Assembly: GCF_000967495.1 (NCBI RefSeq)
Contig: NZ_JXXU01000082.1
Location: 1 to 33,755 of the forward strand
Length of the DNA: 33,755 nt
Direction of reading: 5' to 3'
Origin: Vibrio neptunius
GTDB lineage: Bacteria > Pseudomonadota > Gammaproteobacteria > Enterobacterales > Vibrionaceae
Of this stretch, positions 25,501 through 30,873 are shown one piece after another. The stretch's first letter is position 1. Each line of letters starts with the position of its first letter. The notes under the pieces were generated by a model that worked only from the letters and a program-made list of their open reading frames with translations, had not been told where the DNA came from and made no database searches. The position numbers and the translations under genes were made by a program.

Positions 25501-28478
25501 CGGAAAACATCAACAACACGCCTGATCATATTAGTATTGTTGGTTGTTCATTGGTGAGTGATGACAAACAAAAAGGCTTTGGTCATCAGTTTATCAATGC
25601 GATGGATGTCAATGGTCTTCGCGTTGATGTGTCTGCACGCAGTTCAGAATTGGCAGTTGATGCGACGGGTCGCAAGCATACTAAGGACGAAAATGGCGAT
25701 TGGATTCAAAAAGCCGAAACCAATAAAGTGTCGCTAAGCTGGAATGAGCAAGGCGAAGTGATTGCCAAGGAAGAACGTATTCGCAATGGCATTGCCGAAG
25801 GCGATATCGACCTATCTCGTATTGGTGTCAGCGACGTCGGTGAGATTGCACGTGGTGCGATTGGTGACAACAATGATGTGTTTGATGCGCCAGAAAAACG
25901 CAAAGTGGCAACGGAAACCTCATCTTCCGCTGCAAACAATAAACTCAGCTACTCCGGCAACATTCAAGTCAACGTGGGTGATGGTGAGTTTACAGCTGTA
26001 AACTGGGGCACATCCAATGTGGGCATTAAAGTCGGCAGCGGTGGCTTTAAGTCGCTGGCCTTTGGTGACAATAACGTCATGGTTCACATTGGTAATGGTG
26101 AAAGCAAACACAGCGTCGATATGGGTGGCTATCAGGCACTAGAAGGTGCACAAATGTTCATCGGTAATCGCAATGTGAGCTTCAACTTAGGTCAGAGTAA
26201 TGATCTGCTTGTGATGATGGACAAGTCTATTCCGACTCCACCATTGGTGAATCCGTTCGACGGTGCCGCTCGTATTTCGGGTGTGCTACAGAGCATTGCT
26301 ACCTCGGGTGAGGACCAAGATTGGCTTGCTGCTCAAGAGCAGCAATGGACATTGTCGGGGGCGAAGAAGTTCGTCAAAGATATGTCTGGCTTGGATCAGA
26401 GTAGCAGCGTTGATTACACCAGTTTGGTTGAACTGGATTCGCACAATGAGCGCAGTAGTCGTGGCCTGAAACACGATACGGAAGCGGCGTTAAACAAGCA
26501 GTATAACCAATGGTTAAGTGGCAATAGCGACTCTAGTGCCGGCAAACTCAGCCGTGCAGATAAGCTTCGTCAAGCCAATGAAAAGCTGGCGTTTAACTTC
26601 GCCGTGGGTGGTCAGGGTGCGGATATCCAAGTGACGACAGGCAACTGGAACTTTATGTTTGGTGACAACATCCAGTCAATTTTGGATACCAACCTAGGTT
26701 CACTGTTTGGCCTCATGACACAGCAGTTCTCTGCCACAGGTCAGGCAAAAACCACCTTCACCTATACGCCAGAAGATTTGCCTCGTCAGCTAAAGAATAA
26801 GCTGCTAGGTCAGATAGCTGGAGTCGGTGCTGAGACCACGCTGGCGGATATTTTTGGTGTGGATTACACCACTTCGGGCCAAATTGTTTCGCGCAATGGT
26901 GAAGCCGTCGATGGTGTGGCGATCCTAACAGAGATGTTGGAGGTCATTGGTGAGTTCAGTGGTGATCAACTGCAGTCCTTTGTTGACCCTGCTAAGTTGT
27001 TGGATGGCTTGAAGTCGGGTATCGACATGGGGGCAGATGGCATTCAGTCTTTTGCTGAAACTCATGGACTGAGAGACAAGGCACCAGAAGAGGAAGAAAG
27101 TAAGTCTTCGGTTTCTGTCAATGGTACGAGTGTGAATAACAGTCAAGGAGCGAGTGATTCTGATGGCAATACCGAAACAGCAGAAACGCAAGATCGTGCT
27201 TTTGGCTTTAACTCGCTTAACCTGCCAAATTTGTTCGCTACTATCTTCAGTCAAGACAAGCAGAAAGAGATGAAATCGCTGGTGGAAAATCTCAAAGAGA
27301 ACCTCACCGCTGATCTACTGAACATGAAGGAAAAAACGTTTGATTTCCTTCGCAACAGTGGCCACCTCCAAGGTGATGGCGATATCAACCTCTCCCTAGG
27401 AAACTACAACTTCAATTGGGGTGGTGATGGTAAAGATCTTGGTGCGTATCTAGGAGACAATAACAACTTCTGGGGAGGACGTGGCGATGACGTATTCTAC
27501 GCCACAGGCACGTCAAACATCTTCACTGGTGGCGAAGGCAGCGATATGGGCGTTCTGATGGGACGTGAAAACATGATGTTTGGTGGTGATGGTAACGACA
27601 CTGCAGTTGTTGCTGGACGCATTAACCATGTCTTCCTTGGCGCCGGTGATGACCAGTCGTTTGTCTTTGGTGAGGGCGGTGAAATTGACACTGGCTTAGG
27701 CCGAGACTATGTGGTGACGTCTGGCAACTTCAACCGTGTGGATACGGGAGACGGTCAAGACTACTCGGTAACGATTGGTAACAACAACCAAGTAGAACTA
27801 GGCGCGGGCAATGACTTTGCTAATGTCTTCGGTAACTATAACCGTATCAATGCAAGCGCGGGTAACGATGTGGTGAAGCTAATGGGCTACCATGCCGTGC
27901 TGAATGGTGGTGAGGACGAGGATCACCTCATCGCTGCTGCCATCTCTAAGTTCAGTCAGTTCAACGGTGGAGAAGGCCGTGACCTGATGGTGTTGGGTGG
28001 TTATCAAAACACCTTCAAAGGTGGCACGGATGTGGACAGCTTTGTGGTGAGCGGTGATGTCATCGACAACCTTGTTGAAGATATTAGCAGCGAAGATAAC
28101 ATTGTCTTCAATGGCATCGATTGGCAGAAACTGTGGTTCGAACGTAGCGGGTACGATCTGAAATTGTCCATTCTGCGTGACCCAGTCAGCGAGACTGACC
28201 AAGCGAAGTTTGAGCATATTGGTTCGGTAACGTTCAATGATTACTTCGACGGTAAGCGTGCGCAGATGATTATCGCAATGGGTGAGAAAGACGCAAACGG
28301 TGAACGTGAGTACACAACGTTATCTGAAAGTTCGATTGATGCTCTAGTGCAAGCAATGAGTGGCTTTGACCCTCAGGCAGGAGACAATGGATTCATCGAT
28401 AACCTAGACAGCAAATCTCGCGTGGCGATTAGCACGGCGTGGGCGGACGTTGTCCATAAGAAGGGTATAACGGTGTAA
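13572..28478 (+). CDS. rtxA: MARTX toxin RtxA, 4968 aa, effectors RID-ABH-ExoY-RRSP plus CPD
   Basis: This is a multifunctional autoprocessing RTX toxin. It opens MGKPFWRSVEYFFTG as in Vibrio RtxA. In order: A repeats (about 30-680, interrupted by a duplicated pair of ~135-residue units), B repeats (about 690-1350), a jelly-roll-like domain (about 1460-1605), an Ala/Gln/Lys coiled-coil region (about 1615-1890), the effector region (about 1957-3851), CPD (about 3852-4065) and C-terminal repeats to the end. Catalytic residues are readable for all five enzymatic modules and their spacing matches the families (see sub-features). The toxin lacks recognisable ACD, MCF and separate DUF1 modules. After export, the repeat arms are thought to form a pore in the host membrane, and InsP6-activated CPD releases the effectors. 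AAGAG precedes ATG. The frame is intact throughout. Confidence 0.97.
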   Translation: MGKPFWRSVEYFFTGNYSADNGNNDIVAIGFGGEIHAYGGDDHVTVGSIGATVHTGSGNDTVVGGSAYLRVEDSTGHLSVKGAAGYADINKSGDGNVSFAGAAGGVSIDHLGHHGDVSYGGAAAYNGITRKGLSGNVTFKGAGGYNSLWHETNQGNLSFAGAGAGNKLDRTWFNQYQGSRGDVSFDGAGAANSISSRVETGNITFRGAGADNHLVRKGKVGDITLQGAGASNRIERTRQAEDVYQQTHGNIRFEGVGGYNSLYSDVAHGDIRFSGGGAYNTITRKGSSSSFDAQGMEYAKAEDIVLTTAQMHGLSIDNGNKFHAVTAVKSEREPNTYLFAIADGVYTKINKVRLYNDSETGQLKYYSEAWFKRGNHLAELARADVSSAGDFEVNPINGGYTLSSIELQHQQSVTVHAVEQDITEYEWITYANGALIDAQNVVLSDAKMGGHAISTDGTTVDVQAVKSNRQPNTYVYAKVLGPYTKIVVVELANDAETGVLKYQARSWYKEGDHTANLANEDISSANGYHSMGKGGYSLSALNYSVNAIRSMSETVADIDEYTDQTLFRPATDSGESSGDVHFNGAGGGNVIKSNVTRGNVYFNGGGIANVILHSSQFGNTEFNGGGAANVIVKSGEEGDLTFRGAGLANVLVHQSKQGKMDVYAGGAVNVLVRIGDGQYLAHLLAYGNISVHKGNGNSRVAMLGGYNTHTQIGSGHGLWLAAGGFNVMTQVGNGEVTSVLAGGANVLTKVGDGELTAGMLGGANVMTHISGDEQASNTTAVALGGANILTKKGKGDALAVMGGGANVLTHVGDGSTTGVMVGGANILTKVGNGDTTGIMLGVGNVLTHVGDGQTLGVMGAAGNIFTKVGDGTSIAAMIGAGNIFTHVGEGNAWALMGGLGNVFTKVGNGDALALMVAEANVFTHIGDGMSVALMLAKGNVATKVGNGTTLAAMVGNANIFTHIGNGSTFAAMIGQANVMTKVGNDLTAALMIGKANIYTHVGDGTSLGLFAGEMNVMTKVGNGTTLAAMFGKANIMTHVGDGLTGVLALGEANIVTKVGDDFMGVVAAAKANVVTHVGDATTAAVLAGKGNILTKVGEGTTVGLLISDIGNVMTHVGDGTTIGIAKGKANIVTKVGDGLGINVAWGQANVFTQVGDGDRYNFAKGEANIITKVGDGQEVSVVQGKANIITHVGNGDDYTGAWGKANVITKVGDGRNVVLAKGEANIVTQVGDGDSFNALWSKGNVVTKVGDGMQVTAAKGKANITTTVGDGLSVTAAYGDANINTKVGNGVSVNVAWGKYNINTKVGDGLNVAVMKGKANANIHIGDGLNINASYARNNVAIKVGNGDFYSLAVASSNTSSNKLSALFDNIKQTLLGVGGSQAINYLVHGDEASSSGTQKGRGAIATPEITKLDGFQMDAIEEVGSDLGDSLTGSVTEVDTPDLNEMDNDLNIDGASDNAPNLIVNGDFEQGDRGWQSTHGVEASYSGSVYGVNGEGHGTRVTELDTHTNTSLYQDLTDLTDGEVIAVSFDFAKRAGLSNNEGIEVLWNGEVVFSSSGDASAWQQKTLKLTAHAGSNRIEFKGTGHNDGLGYILDNVVAKSESSPQANAVSGHATQNQASQNALSDKERAEADRQRLEQEKQKQLDAVAGSQSQLESTDQQAIENNGQAQRDAVKEESEAVTAELTTLAQGLDVLDGQATHTGKSGEQWRNDFAGGLLDGVQSQIDDAKQLASDKMAAAKQTQSDNNSKVKDSIAKSEAGVAKGEQNRAGAEQDIAEAKADAETRKADAVAKSHDAKQAESDAHSAANDAQSRGDRDAMNAENKANQAQNDAQGAKQNEADRPDRQGVAGSGLSGNAHRVEGAGETGSHVNTDSQTNADGRFSDGLTEQELEALEGATNAVNRLQINAGIRSKNSGSTITSMFTEANADSIVVDTTVSQDVVRKEVRISGVNLVGLGEASHDGAEVGTAVNTMLRESLPFYSLRTERNLLVQEGDEGFEVRSWPGSDDKSKTILLDNPEDAAQQKAMERFILANFDNFEQMPDELFLVDNKVLSHHDGRTRILAQKEDGAWTYNTNSELMSVTELLDAAHVSGKVRGESYQQVIDALAEYHASTAEHADYELESVEQLVNLRKKIEGYALGHPDSGRLEAMNSLLNQVNSRLEEVSVLAVSEQSIKAHDSFSRLYDQLDNANLKQSKHLYLDGNGDFVTKGKGNLAKIDQLGGSDAVLEKVKASVSHEYGQAIADSIFAGLSANELAKDGKGIDITGLNRVHQALEQHMSPVSATMYIWKPSDHSALGHAALQIGQGRTQIDAQAAADFNKQNYVSWWPLGSKSSNIRNIFNVATEYQPDLKLRWSDFSQPAHQNDTLEHDMASEENDGFGLNDGETKLKRFIEKLNAAKGIDAAYKDASEGYASVLLGNPDMLVSTGIPAHVFQPFVDQWNDTSYDMMDVANRFAQELQKQAQASGDPALVAKRIDNVVRLFAERALEEIEAFKASEADEGRVFRINLEGLDVAAMQAEWNRLSHDPDARYQLLTKNCSSTVAKVLKAGGADKLIGHTWRPKFGVWTPTELFNFGQALQEAQLEISAKKQSHQVNDDLDALSGSEKHKDKVAIENDGTPPRDKVSLSPLTRFLNNELYGGRDARRKIGDITQTLLDHAVEKGESQKVTLKGEAGRLTGYYHQGTASSDSETSTTSGKVVLFLHGSGSSAEEQASAIRSHYQKQGIDMLAVNLRGYGESDGGPSEKGLYQDARTMFNYLVNDKGIDPSNIILHGYSMGGPIAADLARYAAKNGQAVSGLLLDRPMPSMTKAITAHEVANPAGIVGTIAKAVNGQFSVEKNLKGLPQETPILLLTDNEGLGEEGEKLRAKLAVSGYQVSGEQTFYGHEASNRLMSQYTGKIVSDLFDTQHIKHNEAKLNQESHGKNYESRDLILKPISQPEKVELGMPEADQTVLADIAERENVIIGVRPVDEKSKSLIASKMYSSKGLFVKAKSSDWGPMSGFIPVDQSFAKASARRDLETFNRHAEQSIQSGNAVSADLYLNQVRVEELVSKYHSLTPLELDDQSGMYKTTATNGDQSVPFFLNKVTVDGNELWQVHYITNGELAPFKVIGDPVSKQPMTADYDLLTVMYSYGDLGPQDKIKQPLTWQQWKDSVTYEDLTPKYKELYSNQDLYNKKDGASLGNLSGRLKELKDRINVDLGRTNGLEMVHHGADDANPYAVMADNFPATFFVPKSFFAEDGLGEGKGSIQTYFNVNEQGAVVIRNPQEFSDFQQVTINASFRASFNDKWNHGLDEPLFTTKRKLSHEYLNKREQLLKKLSGDRLDAQDETLVALGNPDDVSGNKAKVAVDVSQIFTRQELKERANVFAKPIGASYQGILDQLDLVHQTVSRDQIVASFELNKKVNAYIAEHPTSGRNQALTQLKEQITSALFIGKMQVAQAGIDAIAQTRPELAARIFMVAIEEANGEHLGLTDMMVRWANEDPYLAPKQGYKGETPNDLGFDAKYHVDLGDHYTDFKQWLETSQSNGLLSKAVLDESTKTVHLGYSYQELQDLTGVESVQMAFYFLKEAAKKADPISGDSAEMILLKKFADNSYLSQLDSDRMDQIEGIYRSSHEADVDAWDRHYSGAAYDQLTTKLAGAAGVDEQLSVLLNDRKGLLIGEVHGSDVNGLRFVNQQMDALKKQGVTVIGLEHLRSDLAQPLIDRYLATGVMSSELSAMLKTKHLDATLFENARANGMHIVALDANSTARPNVQGTEHGLMYRAGAANNIAVEVLQSLPDDEKFVAIYGKAHLQSHKGIEGFVPGITHRLDLPALRVSDSNQFRVEQDDMTLRVVYDDVANKPKITFKDSLSGVNTTIHNQNVNDWERVAVTPTADGGETRFDGQIIVQMENDSVVANAAANLAGKHPESSVVVQLDSDGNYRIVYGDPVTLDGKLRWQLVGHGRDDSGSNNTHLSGYSAEDLAEKLANFQQSFSQAENINNTPDHISIVGCSLVSDDKQKGFGHQFINAMDVNGLRVDVSARSSELAVDATGRKHTKDENGDWIQKAETNKVSLSWNEQGEVIAKEERIRNGIAEGDIDLSRIGVSDVGEIARGAIGDNNDVFDAPEKRKVATETSSSAANNKLSYSGNIQVNVGDGEFTAVNWGTSNVGIKVGSGGFKSLAFGDNNVMVHIGNGESKHSVDMGGYQALEGAQMFIGNRNVSFNLGQSNDLLVMMDKSIPTPPLVNPFDGAARISGVLQSIATSGEDQDWLAAQEQQWTLSGAKKFVKDMSGLDQSSSVDYTSLVELDSHNERSSRGLKHDTEAALNKQYNQWLSGNSDSSAGKLSRADKLRQANEKLAFNFAVGGQGADIQVTTGNWNFMFGDNIQSILDTNLGSLFGLMTQQFSATGQAKTTFTYTPEDLPRQLKNKLLGQIAGVGAETTLADIFGVDYTTSGQIVSRNGEAVDGVAILTEMLEVIGEFSGDQLQSFVDPAKLLDGLKSGIDMGADGIQSFAETHGLRDKAPEEEESKSSVSVNGTSVNNSQGASDSDGNTETAETQDRAFGFNSLNLPNLFATIFSQDKQKEMKSLVENLKENLTADLLNMKEKTFDFLRNSGHLQGDGDINLSLGNYNFNWGGDGKDLGAYLGDNNNFWGGRGDDVFYATGTSNIFTGGEGSDMGVLMGRENMMFGGDGNDTAVVAGRINHVFLGAGDDQSFVFGEGGEIDTGLGRDYVVTSGNFNRVDTGDGQDYSVTIGNNNQVELGAGNDFANVFGNYNRINASAGNDVVKLMGYHAVLNGGEDEDHLIAAAISKFSQFNGGEGRDLMVLGGYQNTFKGGTDVDSFVVSGDVIDNLVEDISSEDNIVFNGIDWQKLWFERSGYDLKLSILRDPVSETDQAKFEHIGSVTFNDYFDGKRAQMIIAMGEKDANGEREYTTLSESSIDALVQAMSGFDPQAGDNGFIDNLDSKSRVAISTAWADVVHKKGITV
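13785..15640 (+). repeat. RtxA A-repeat region with internal duplication
   Basis: Glycine-rich units of about 20 residues of the form G(D/N)(I/V)xFxGAG(A/G)xN recur before about residue 290 and again after about residue 575. These are the MARTX A repeats. Between them lie two homologous units (roughly 14460-14850 and 14876-15270), each with VKSxRxPNTY, YTKI, NDxETGxLKY, W(F/Y)K and GGY(T/S)LS. The repeats form the N-terminal arm implicated in pore formation and delivery. Confidence 0.85.
15640..17630 (+). repeat. RtxA B-repeat array
   Basis: About 33 consecutive units of 19-20 residues follow the pattern T(K/H)VG(N/D)G, a variable hydrophobic stretch, then G-(A/N)-(N/V)-(I/V)-(F/M/L). At DNA level the units of about 57-60 bp are diverged, so this is an old protein repeat and not a recent tandem duplication. 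Opening units are more hydrophobic and Ala/Met-rich; later units contain Trp and Tyr. They correspond to the MARTX B repeats of the delivery arm. Confidence 0.88.
17950..18378 (+). other. Jelly-roll (carbohydrate-binding-like) domain in RtxA
   Basis: A stretch of about 145 residues begins NLIVNGDFEQGDRGW and ends GYILDNVVA, with SLYQDL, VSFDFAKR and FSSSGDASAWQQ between. NGDFE...W at the start and LDNV at the end are hallmarks of galactose-binding-like or CBM-like beta-sandwich domains. It could contact host or bacterial glycans; that is inference from the fold only. It is present in other Vibrio MARTX arms as far as I recall. Confidence 0.6.
18410..19240 (+). other. Coiled-coil stretch in RtxA
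   Basis: About 275 residues are rich in Ala, Gln, Lys, Glu and Asp, with heptad-like hydrophobic spacing, and lack the glycine pattern of the flanking repeats (DKERAEADRQRLEQEKQKQ, then a repeated KADA/AESDAHSA type). This is typical of a long coiled coil leading up to the effector region. Confidence 0.7.
19440..21452 (+). other. RID effector (Rho inactivation domain)
   Basis: RID is a host-cell lysine N-epsilon fatty acyltransferase that modifies Rho-family GTPases near their C-terminus. The catalytic His is H2299 (HSALGHAALQIG) and the Cys is C2539 (LLTKNCSSTV), a spacing of 240 residues as in V. cholerae RID. A four-helix membrane-localisation bundle lies before it (about 2115-2190, with HPDSGRLEAM). 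The segment 1957-2115, containing LPFYSLRTERNLL, is the stretch that precedes RID in other toxins, so no separate first-position effector is present. Likely CPD cuts are at Leu1956 and near Leu2627, by context. Confidence 0.92.
21453..22290 (+). other. ABH effector (alpha/beta hydrolase)
   Basis: This is an alpha/beta-hydrolase effector. The oxyanion region is FLHGSGSS, the nucleophile elbow is GYSMGG with Ser2776, the acid is probably in LLTDNEGLG and the catalytic His is H2886 in YGHEAS. In MARTX toxins ABH is a phospholipase A1 with specificity for phosphatidylinositol 3-phosphate and interferes with endosomal and autophagic trafficking. It follows RID directly, the usual order in Vibrio MARTX. 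Confidence 0.92.
22400..23590 (+). other. ExoY effector (nucleotidyl cyclase)
   Basis: This is a class II nucleotidyl cyclase of the ExoY/edema factor family. Lys2986 and Lys2993 (SSKGLFVKAKSSDWGP) have the 7-residue spacing of ExoY K81/K88. Asp3123 and Asp3125 (MTADYDL) match the metal-binding D212/D214. His3211 and Asn3217 (HGADDAN) match H291/N297. ExoY-type cyclases are inactive in bacteria and are activated by host actin; the product may be cAMP, cGMP or other cyclic nucleotides. The DNA of this module looks more AT-rich than RID and ABH, suggesting exchange as a cassette. Confidence 0.9.
23600..25124 (+). other. RRSP effector (Ras/Rap1-specific endopeptidase, DUF5)
   Basis: RRSP cleaves Ras and Rap1 in the switch I loop. 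A four-helix membrane bundle (about 3345-3440, with HPTSGRNQAL) is followed by the C2A and C2B parts. The catalytic set is Glu3662 and His3664 (IGEVHG), Glu3692, His3693 and Arg3695 (GLEHLR), and His3792 (GKAHLQ). These spacings (+2, +30, +31, +33, +130) equal those of V. vulnificus RRSP E3900, H3902, E3930, H3931, R3933 and H4030. It is the last effector before CPD. Confidence 0.92.
25125..25770 (+). other. CPD, InsP6-activated cysteine protease domain
   Basis: The MARTX autoprocessing protease starts at about residue 3852 and carries the IHNQNVNDWE opening. Catalytic His3943 is in LVGHGRDD and Cys3992 in IVGCSLVSD, 49 residues apart as in V. cholerae CPD (H3519/C3568). It is activated by host inositol hexakisphosphate and cuts after Leu. 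A plausible self-release site is Leu3851 in KDSLSGVN. Confidence 0.94.
25930..26215 (+). repeat. RtxA C-terminal repeats, first block
   Basis: Repeat units follow CPD: SYSGNIQVNVGDGEF, NWGTSNVGIKVGSGGF, AFGDNNVMVHIGNGES and FIGNRNVSFNLG. They resemble B-repeat units (VGxG and N(V/I)) and start the C-terminal arm. A unique segment of about 380 residues separates them from the second block. Confidence 0.75.
27360..28080 (+). repeat. RtxA C repeats, calcium-binding type
   Basis: Units include GGDGKDLGAYLGDNNNFWGG, GGRGDDVFYATGTSNIF, GGEGSDMGVL, GGDGNDTAVV, GAGDDQSF and GAGNDFANVF. They contain the GGxGxDxxx nonapeptide core of RTX calcium-binding repeats, spaced at 18 residues as in MARTX C repeats. 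They would fold on meeting calcium outside the cell, next to the C-terminal secretion signal. Confidence 0.88.
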
Positions 28479-28500
28479 TTTTCATCTTCCATTAACATCA

Positions 28501-28528
28501 AAGCCGCCTGAATAAAGGCGGCTTTTTT
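28501..28528 (+). terminator. Rho-independent terminator of rtxHCA
   Basis: AAGCCGCC (28501-28508) and GGCGGCTT (28517-28524) form a perfect 8-bp stem with an 8-nt loop, followed by an unbroken T-run to 28528. It lies 22 nt after the rtxA stop. Confidence 0.92.
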
Positions 28529-28682
28529 CTGGCTTCAACGTAAGCAGGTGGTAAAAACCACTCAATCATGTCATTCCAAATTTAAACCTTTACCCCGCAA
28601 GTAATTAGAGTCTTTCCAAGGCCGTATTACCTTCAATATCTATCTTTATCAAGAGCGAACGGTTTCGATGAACCCGTAATGA

Positions 28683-28800
28683 GAAGCAGAGATACGGAAT
28701 GCTGGTGATAGGGGAGCTAACGCAGTTGTTGACACTCTTCGTACACAAGGTTTACCCGTTGTTGTTAAAGTAGGCCCCAATGTAGCCAAGTGTAAATAAA
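28683..28800 (+). pseudogene. C-terminal remnant of a small lipoprotein-like gene
   Basis: An open stretch with no start codon reads EAEIRNAGDRGANAVVDTL and goes on to end VAKCK before a TAA. The RGANAVVD pattern and the terminal Cys resemble the C-terminus of small Vibrio outer-membrane lipoproteins of the DUF4156/RcsF-like type. The frame is closed upstream by a stop at 28680-28682, and no lipobox or start is found in the preceding 150 bp in any frame. It therefore looks like the tail of a gene truncated when the toxin locus arrived or recombined. Family assignment is tentative. Confidence 0.4.
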
Positions 28801-28840
28801 TTGACAGGGTTTGAACGATAAAACCACCGTCAATTTGTCC
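28797..28840 (+). terminator. Long hairpin before the PBP2 gene
   Basis: Complementary arms of the form AAATTGAC and GTCAATTT, with an inner GGTTT/AAACC pairing, form a long hairpin just after the remnant frame. It is followed by GTCCCTTTATT. It could be the old terminator of the remnant gene or a leader structure of the PBP2 gene, which starts 8-10 nt later. Confidence 0.4.
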
Positions 28841-28847
28841 CTTTATT

Positions 28848-30749
28848 ATGAAGTTCAACCAACAACGTACCCCCATGCGCAATCATGAGTGGGAAGTGAA
28901 GCTGTTCCAACGCCGTGCGGTCGTTGCGTTTATTGCGATGATCACCTTATTGGGGGTGCTGGTGGCAAATCTTTACCATCTTGAGGTCAAAGATTTTAGC
29001 TACTACCAAACTCGGGCCAATGATAACCGAATTCAGGTTCTGCCTATTTCGCCTGCTCGGGGCCTGATTTACGACCGTAATGGTCATCTGATTGCCAAAA
29101 ACATTCCTATTTATGTGCTGGATGTGTTTCCCGATAAAGCGGTCAACCTCGAACAATCGATTGTTAATCTGCAAAAATATGTCGACTTATCACCGGAGCA
29201 GTTACACAAGCTAAAGCATCTCTATCGCGGACGCTTTAAGGCGATGACGATAAAAGGGCAGTTATCTGAACGAGAAGTGGCGCGTTTTTCTGCTCATCAA
29301 CATGAATTTCCGGGCTTCATGATCAACGCGGAAATGAAGCGTTTCTATCCTTACGGTGAGTCACTCACACACGTTGTTGGTTATGTTTCTCACATCAATG
29401 ATCGCGATATTGAACGTCTCAAGCGTCGAGACGAACTATCTAACTATCGGGCGACAAAGAACATTGGCAAGCTGGGTATCGAACGCTACTACGAAAAAAT
29501 GCTCCATGGCAAGCAAGGTTACGAAGAAGTCGAAGTCAACAGCCGTGGGCGAGTGATTCGCACCATCAAATATGTTCCTCCTGTCGCGGGGAAAGATATT
29601 GTGCTGAATATCGATGCTGATTTACAGAACTATGTCTATGAGTTACTGGGAGACAGGCAGGGCAGTGCGGTCGTACTCGACCCGAAAGACAACAGTATAT
29701 TGGCGATGGCCTCCAGCCCAAGCTATGATCCTAACCCGTTTGTCGATGGAATTTCAGGCCCTGCCTATCGTCAATTGCTTGAGGATGTCCATCACCCATT
29801 GGTTAACCGTGCCACTCTTGGTGTCTATCCGCCCGCTTCTACGGTGAAGCCCTTCATGGCTATTGCTGGGCTGAGCGAACACGTCATTAGCCCAACGACG
29901 ATCCGCAACGATCATGGTCGTTGGCAGATTCCAGGTTCCAGTCGCCATTCTAAAGCTTGGCGTGACTGGCGTCGCTGGGGGCATGGTGATGTCGACGTCA
30001 CAGTAGCAATAGAAGAATCGGTAGACTCATTCTTCTATCAGATGGCTTACGATTTGGGTATCGACCGTATATCAGACTGGATGGGGCTGTTTGGGTTTGG
30101 TCAACTGACAGGCATCGATATTCTTGAAGAAACCGCAGCCAATATGCCAACTCGAGAATGGAAACAGCGACGTCACCATCAGCCTTGGTACAAAGGCGAT
30201 ACGGTGCCTATCGGTATTGGTCAGGGTTACTGGACGGCGACACCATTGCAGATAGCAAAAGCCACATCGGTATTGGTCAATCATGGTAACGTGACCCCCC
30301 CTCACTTGCTCAAAGCAGTGATTGAGCATGGCCAGAGTTTTGAGTCCGCAACTGCGGTGGATCAGCCAGTATTCAACGACATGAAGCGAGTAGATGACAA
30401 ATCATGGGACATTGCTCTCAATGCGATGCGATTAGTCAATGAGGGGTCAAGAGGATCAGGCCGCAGAGCGTTCAGAGGGACTGAGTATTGCAGTGGTGGG
30501 AAATCTGGTACAGCGCAAGTGTTTGGTCTCAAGAAAGACGAAGTTTATAACTCCAAAGCGCTGAGACACAACCTCCTCGATCACGCATTGTTTACCGGTT
30601 TTGCGCCTTGCCAGCACCCTGAATATGTCACCACTGTGGTCATCGAACATGGTAACGGTGGGTCAAAAGTTGGGGCGCCTTTTGTCAGGCATGTTTTTGA
30701 CCATTTACTCACTGAAAAGGATAAGCAGACCTCCAATAAGCAGACCTAA
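28848..30749 (+). CDS. Penicillin-binding protein 2 (MrdA-like) paralogue, 633 aa
   Basis: This is a class B PBP of the PBP2/MrdA type, a peptidoglycan transpeptidase of cell elongation. It is a bitopic inner-membrane protein with a helix at about residues 25-46 and a periplasmic domain. The dimerisation domain (about 65-250) precedes the transpeptidase domain, with the active Ser331 in PPASTVKP, an SVD in place of the SxN motif (ESVDSFFYQ; E. coli has SAD) and KSG at about 552. Length and motif positions match E. coli MrdA. The usual partner rodA is absent nearby, so this is probably a second copy or an unlinked one. ATG at residue 10 is an alternative start; neither has a clear SD. A 15-bp tandem duplication (KQTSNKQT) ends the gene. 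Confidence 0.9.
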   Translation: MKFNQQRTPMRNHEWEVKLFQRRAVVAFIAMITLLGVLVANLYHLEVKDFSYYQTRANDNRIQVLPISPARGLIYDRNGHLIAKNIPIYVLDVFPDKAVNLEQSIVNLQKYVDLSPEQLHKLKHLYRGRFKAMTIKGQLSEREVARFSAHQHEFPGFMINAEMKRFYPYGESLTHVVGYVSHINDRDIERLKRRDELSNYRATKNIGKLGIERYYEKMLHGKQGYEEVEVNSRGRVIRTIKYVPPVAGKDIVLNIDADLQNYVYELLGDRQGSAVVLDPKDNSILAMASSPSYDPNPFVDGISGPAYRQLLEDVHHPLVNRATLGVYPPASTVKPFMAIAGLSEHVISPTTIRNDHGRWQIPGSSRHSKAWRDWRRWGHGDVDVTVAIEESVDSFFYQMAYDLGIDRISDWMGLFGFGQLTGIDILEETAANMPTREWKQRRHHQPWYKGDTVPIGIGQGYWTATPLQIAKATSVLVNHGNVTPPHLLKAVIEHGQSFESATAVDQPVFNDMKRVDDKSWDIALNAMRLVNEGSRGSGRRAFRGTEYCSGGKSGTAQVFGLKKDEVYNSKALRHNLLDHALFTGFAPCQHPEYVTTVVIEHGNGGSKVGAPFVRHVFDHLLTEKDKQTSNKQT

Positions 30750-30873
30750 ATCTGTATCCCTGCGTTGCTCTAGCGTTTTACGATGAATTTTTGATGATCG
30801 GTAGCGGAATCCCATATTGTCATCTAGATTCATATGGTTAGTTGGAAACTATGAGTAGAGTAGGGATACGAAC

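Noticed and set aside
28801..28823. TTGACA as -35 of a PBP2 promoter
   Set aside because: No -10 at 16-18 nt; the bases belong to the arm of a long hairpin.
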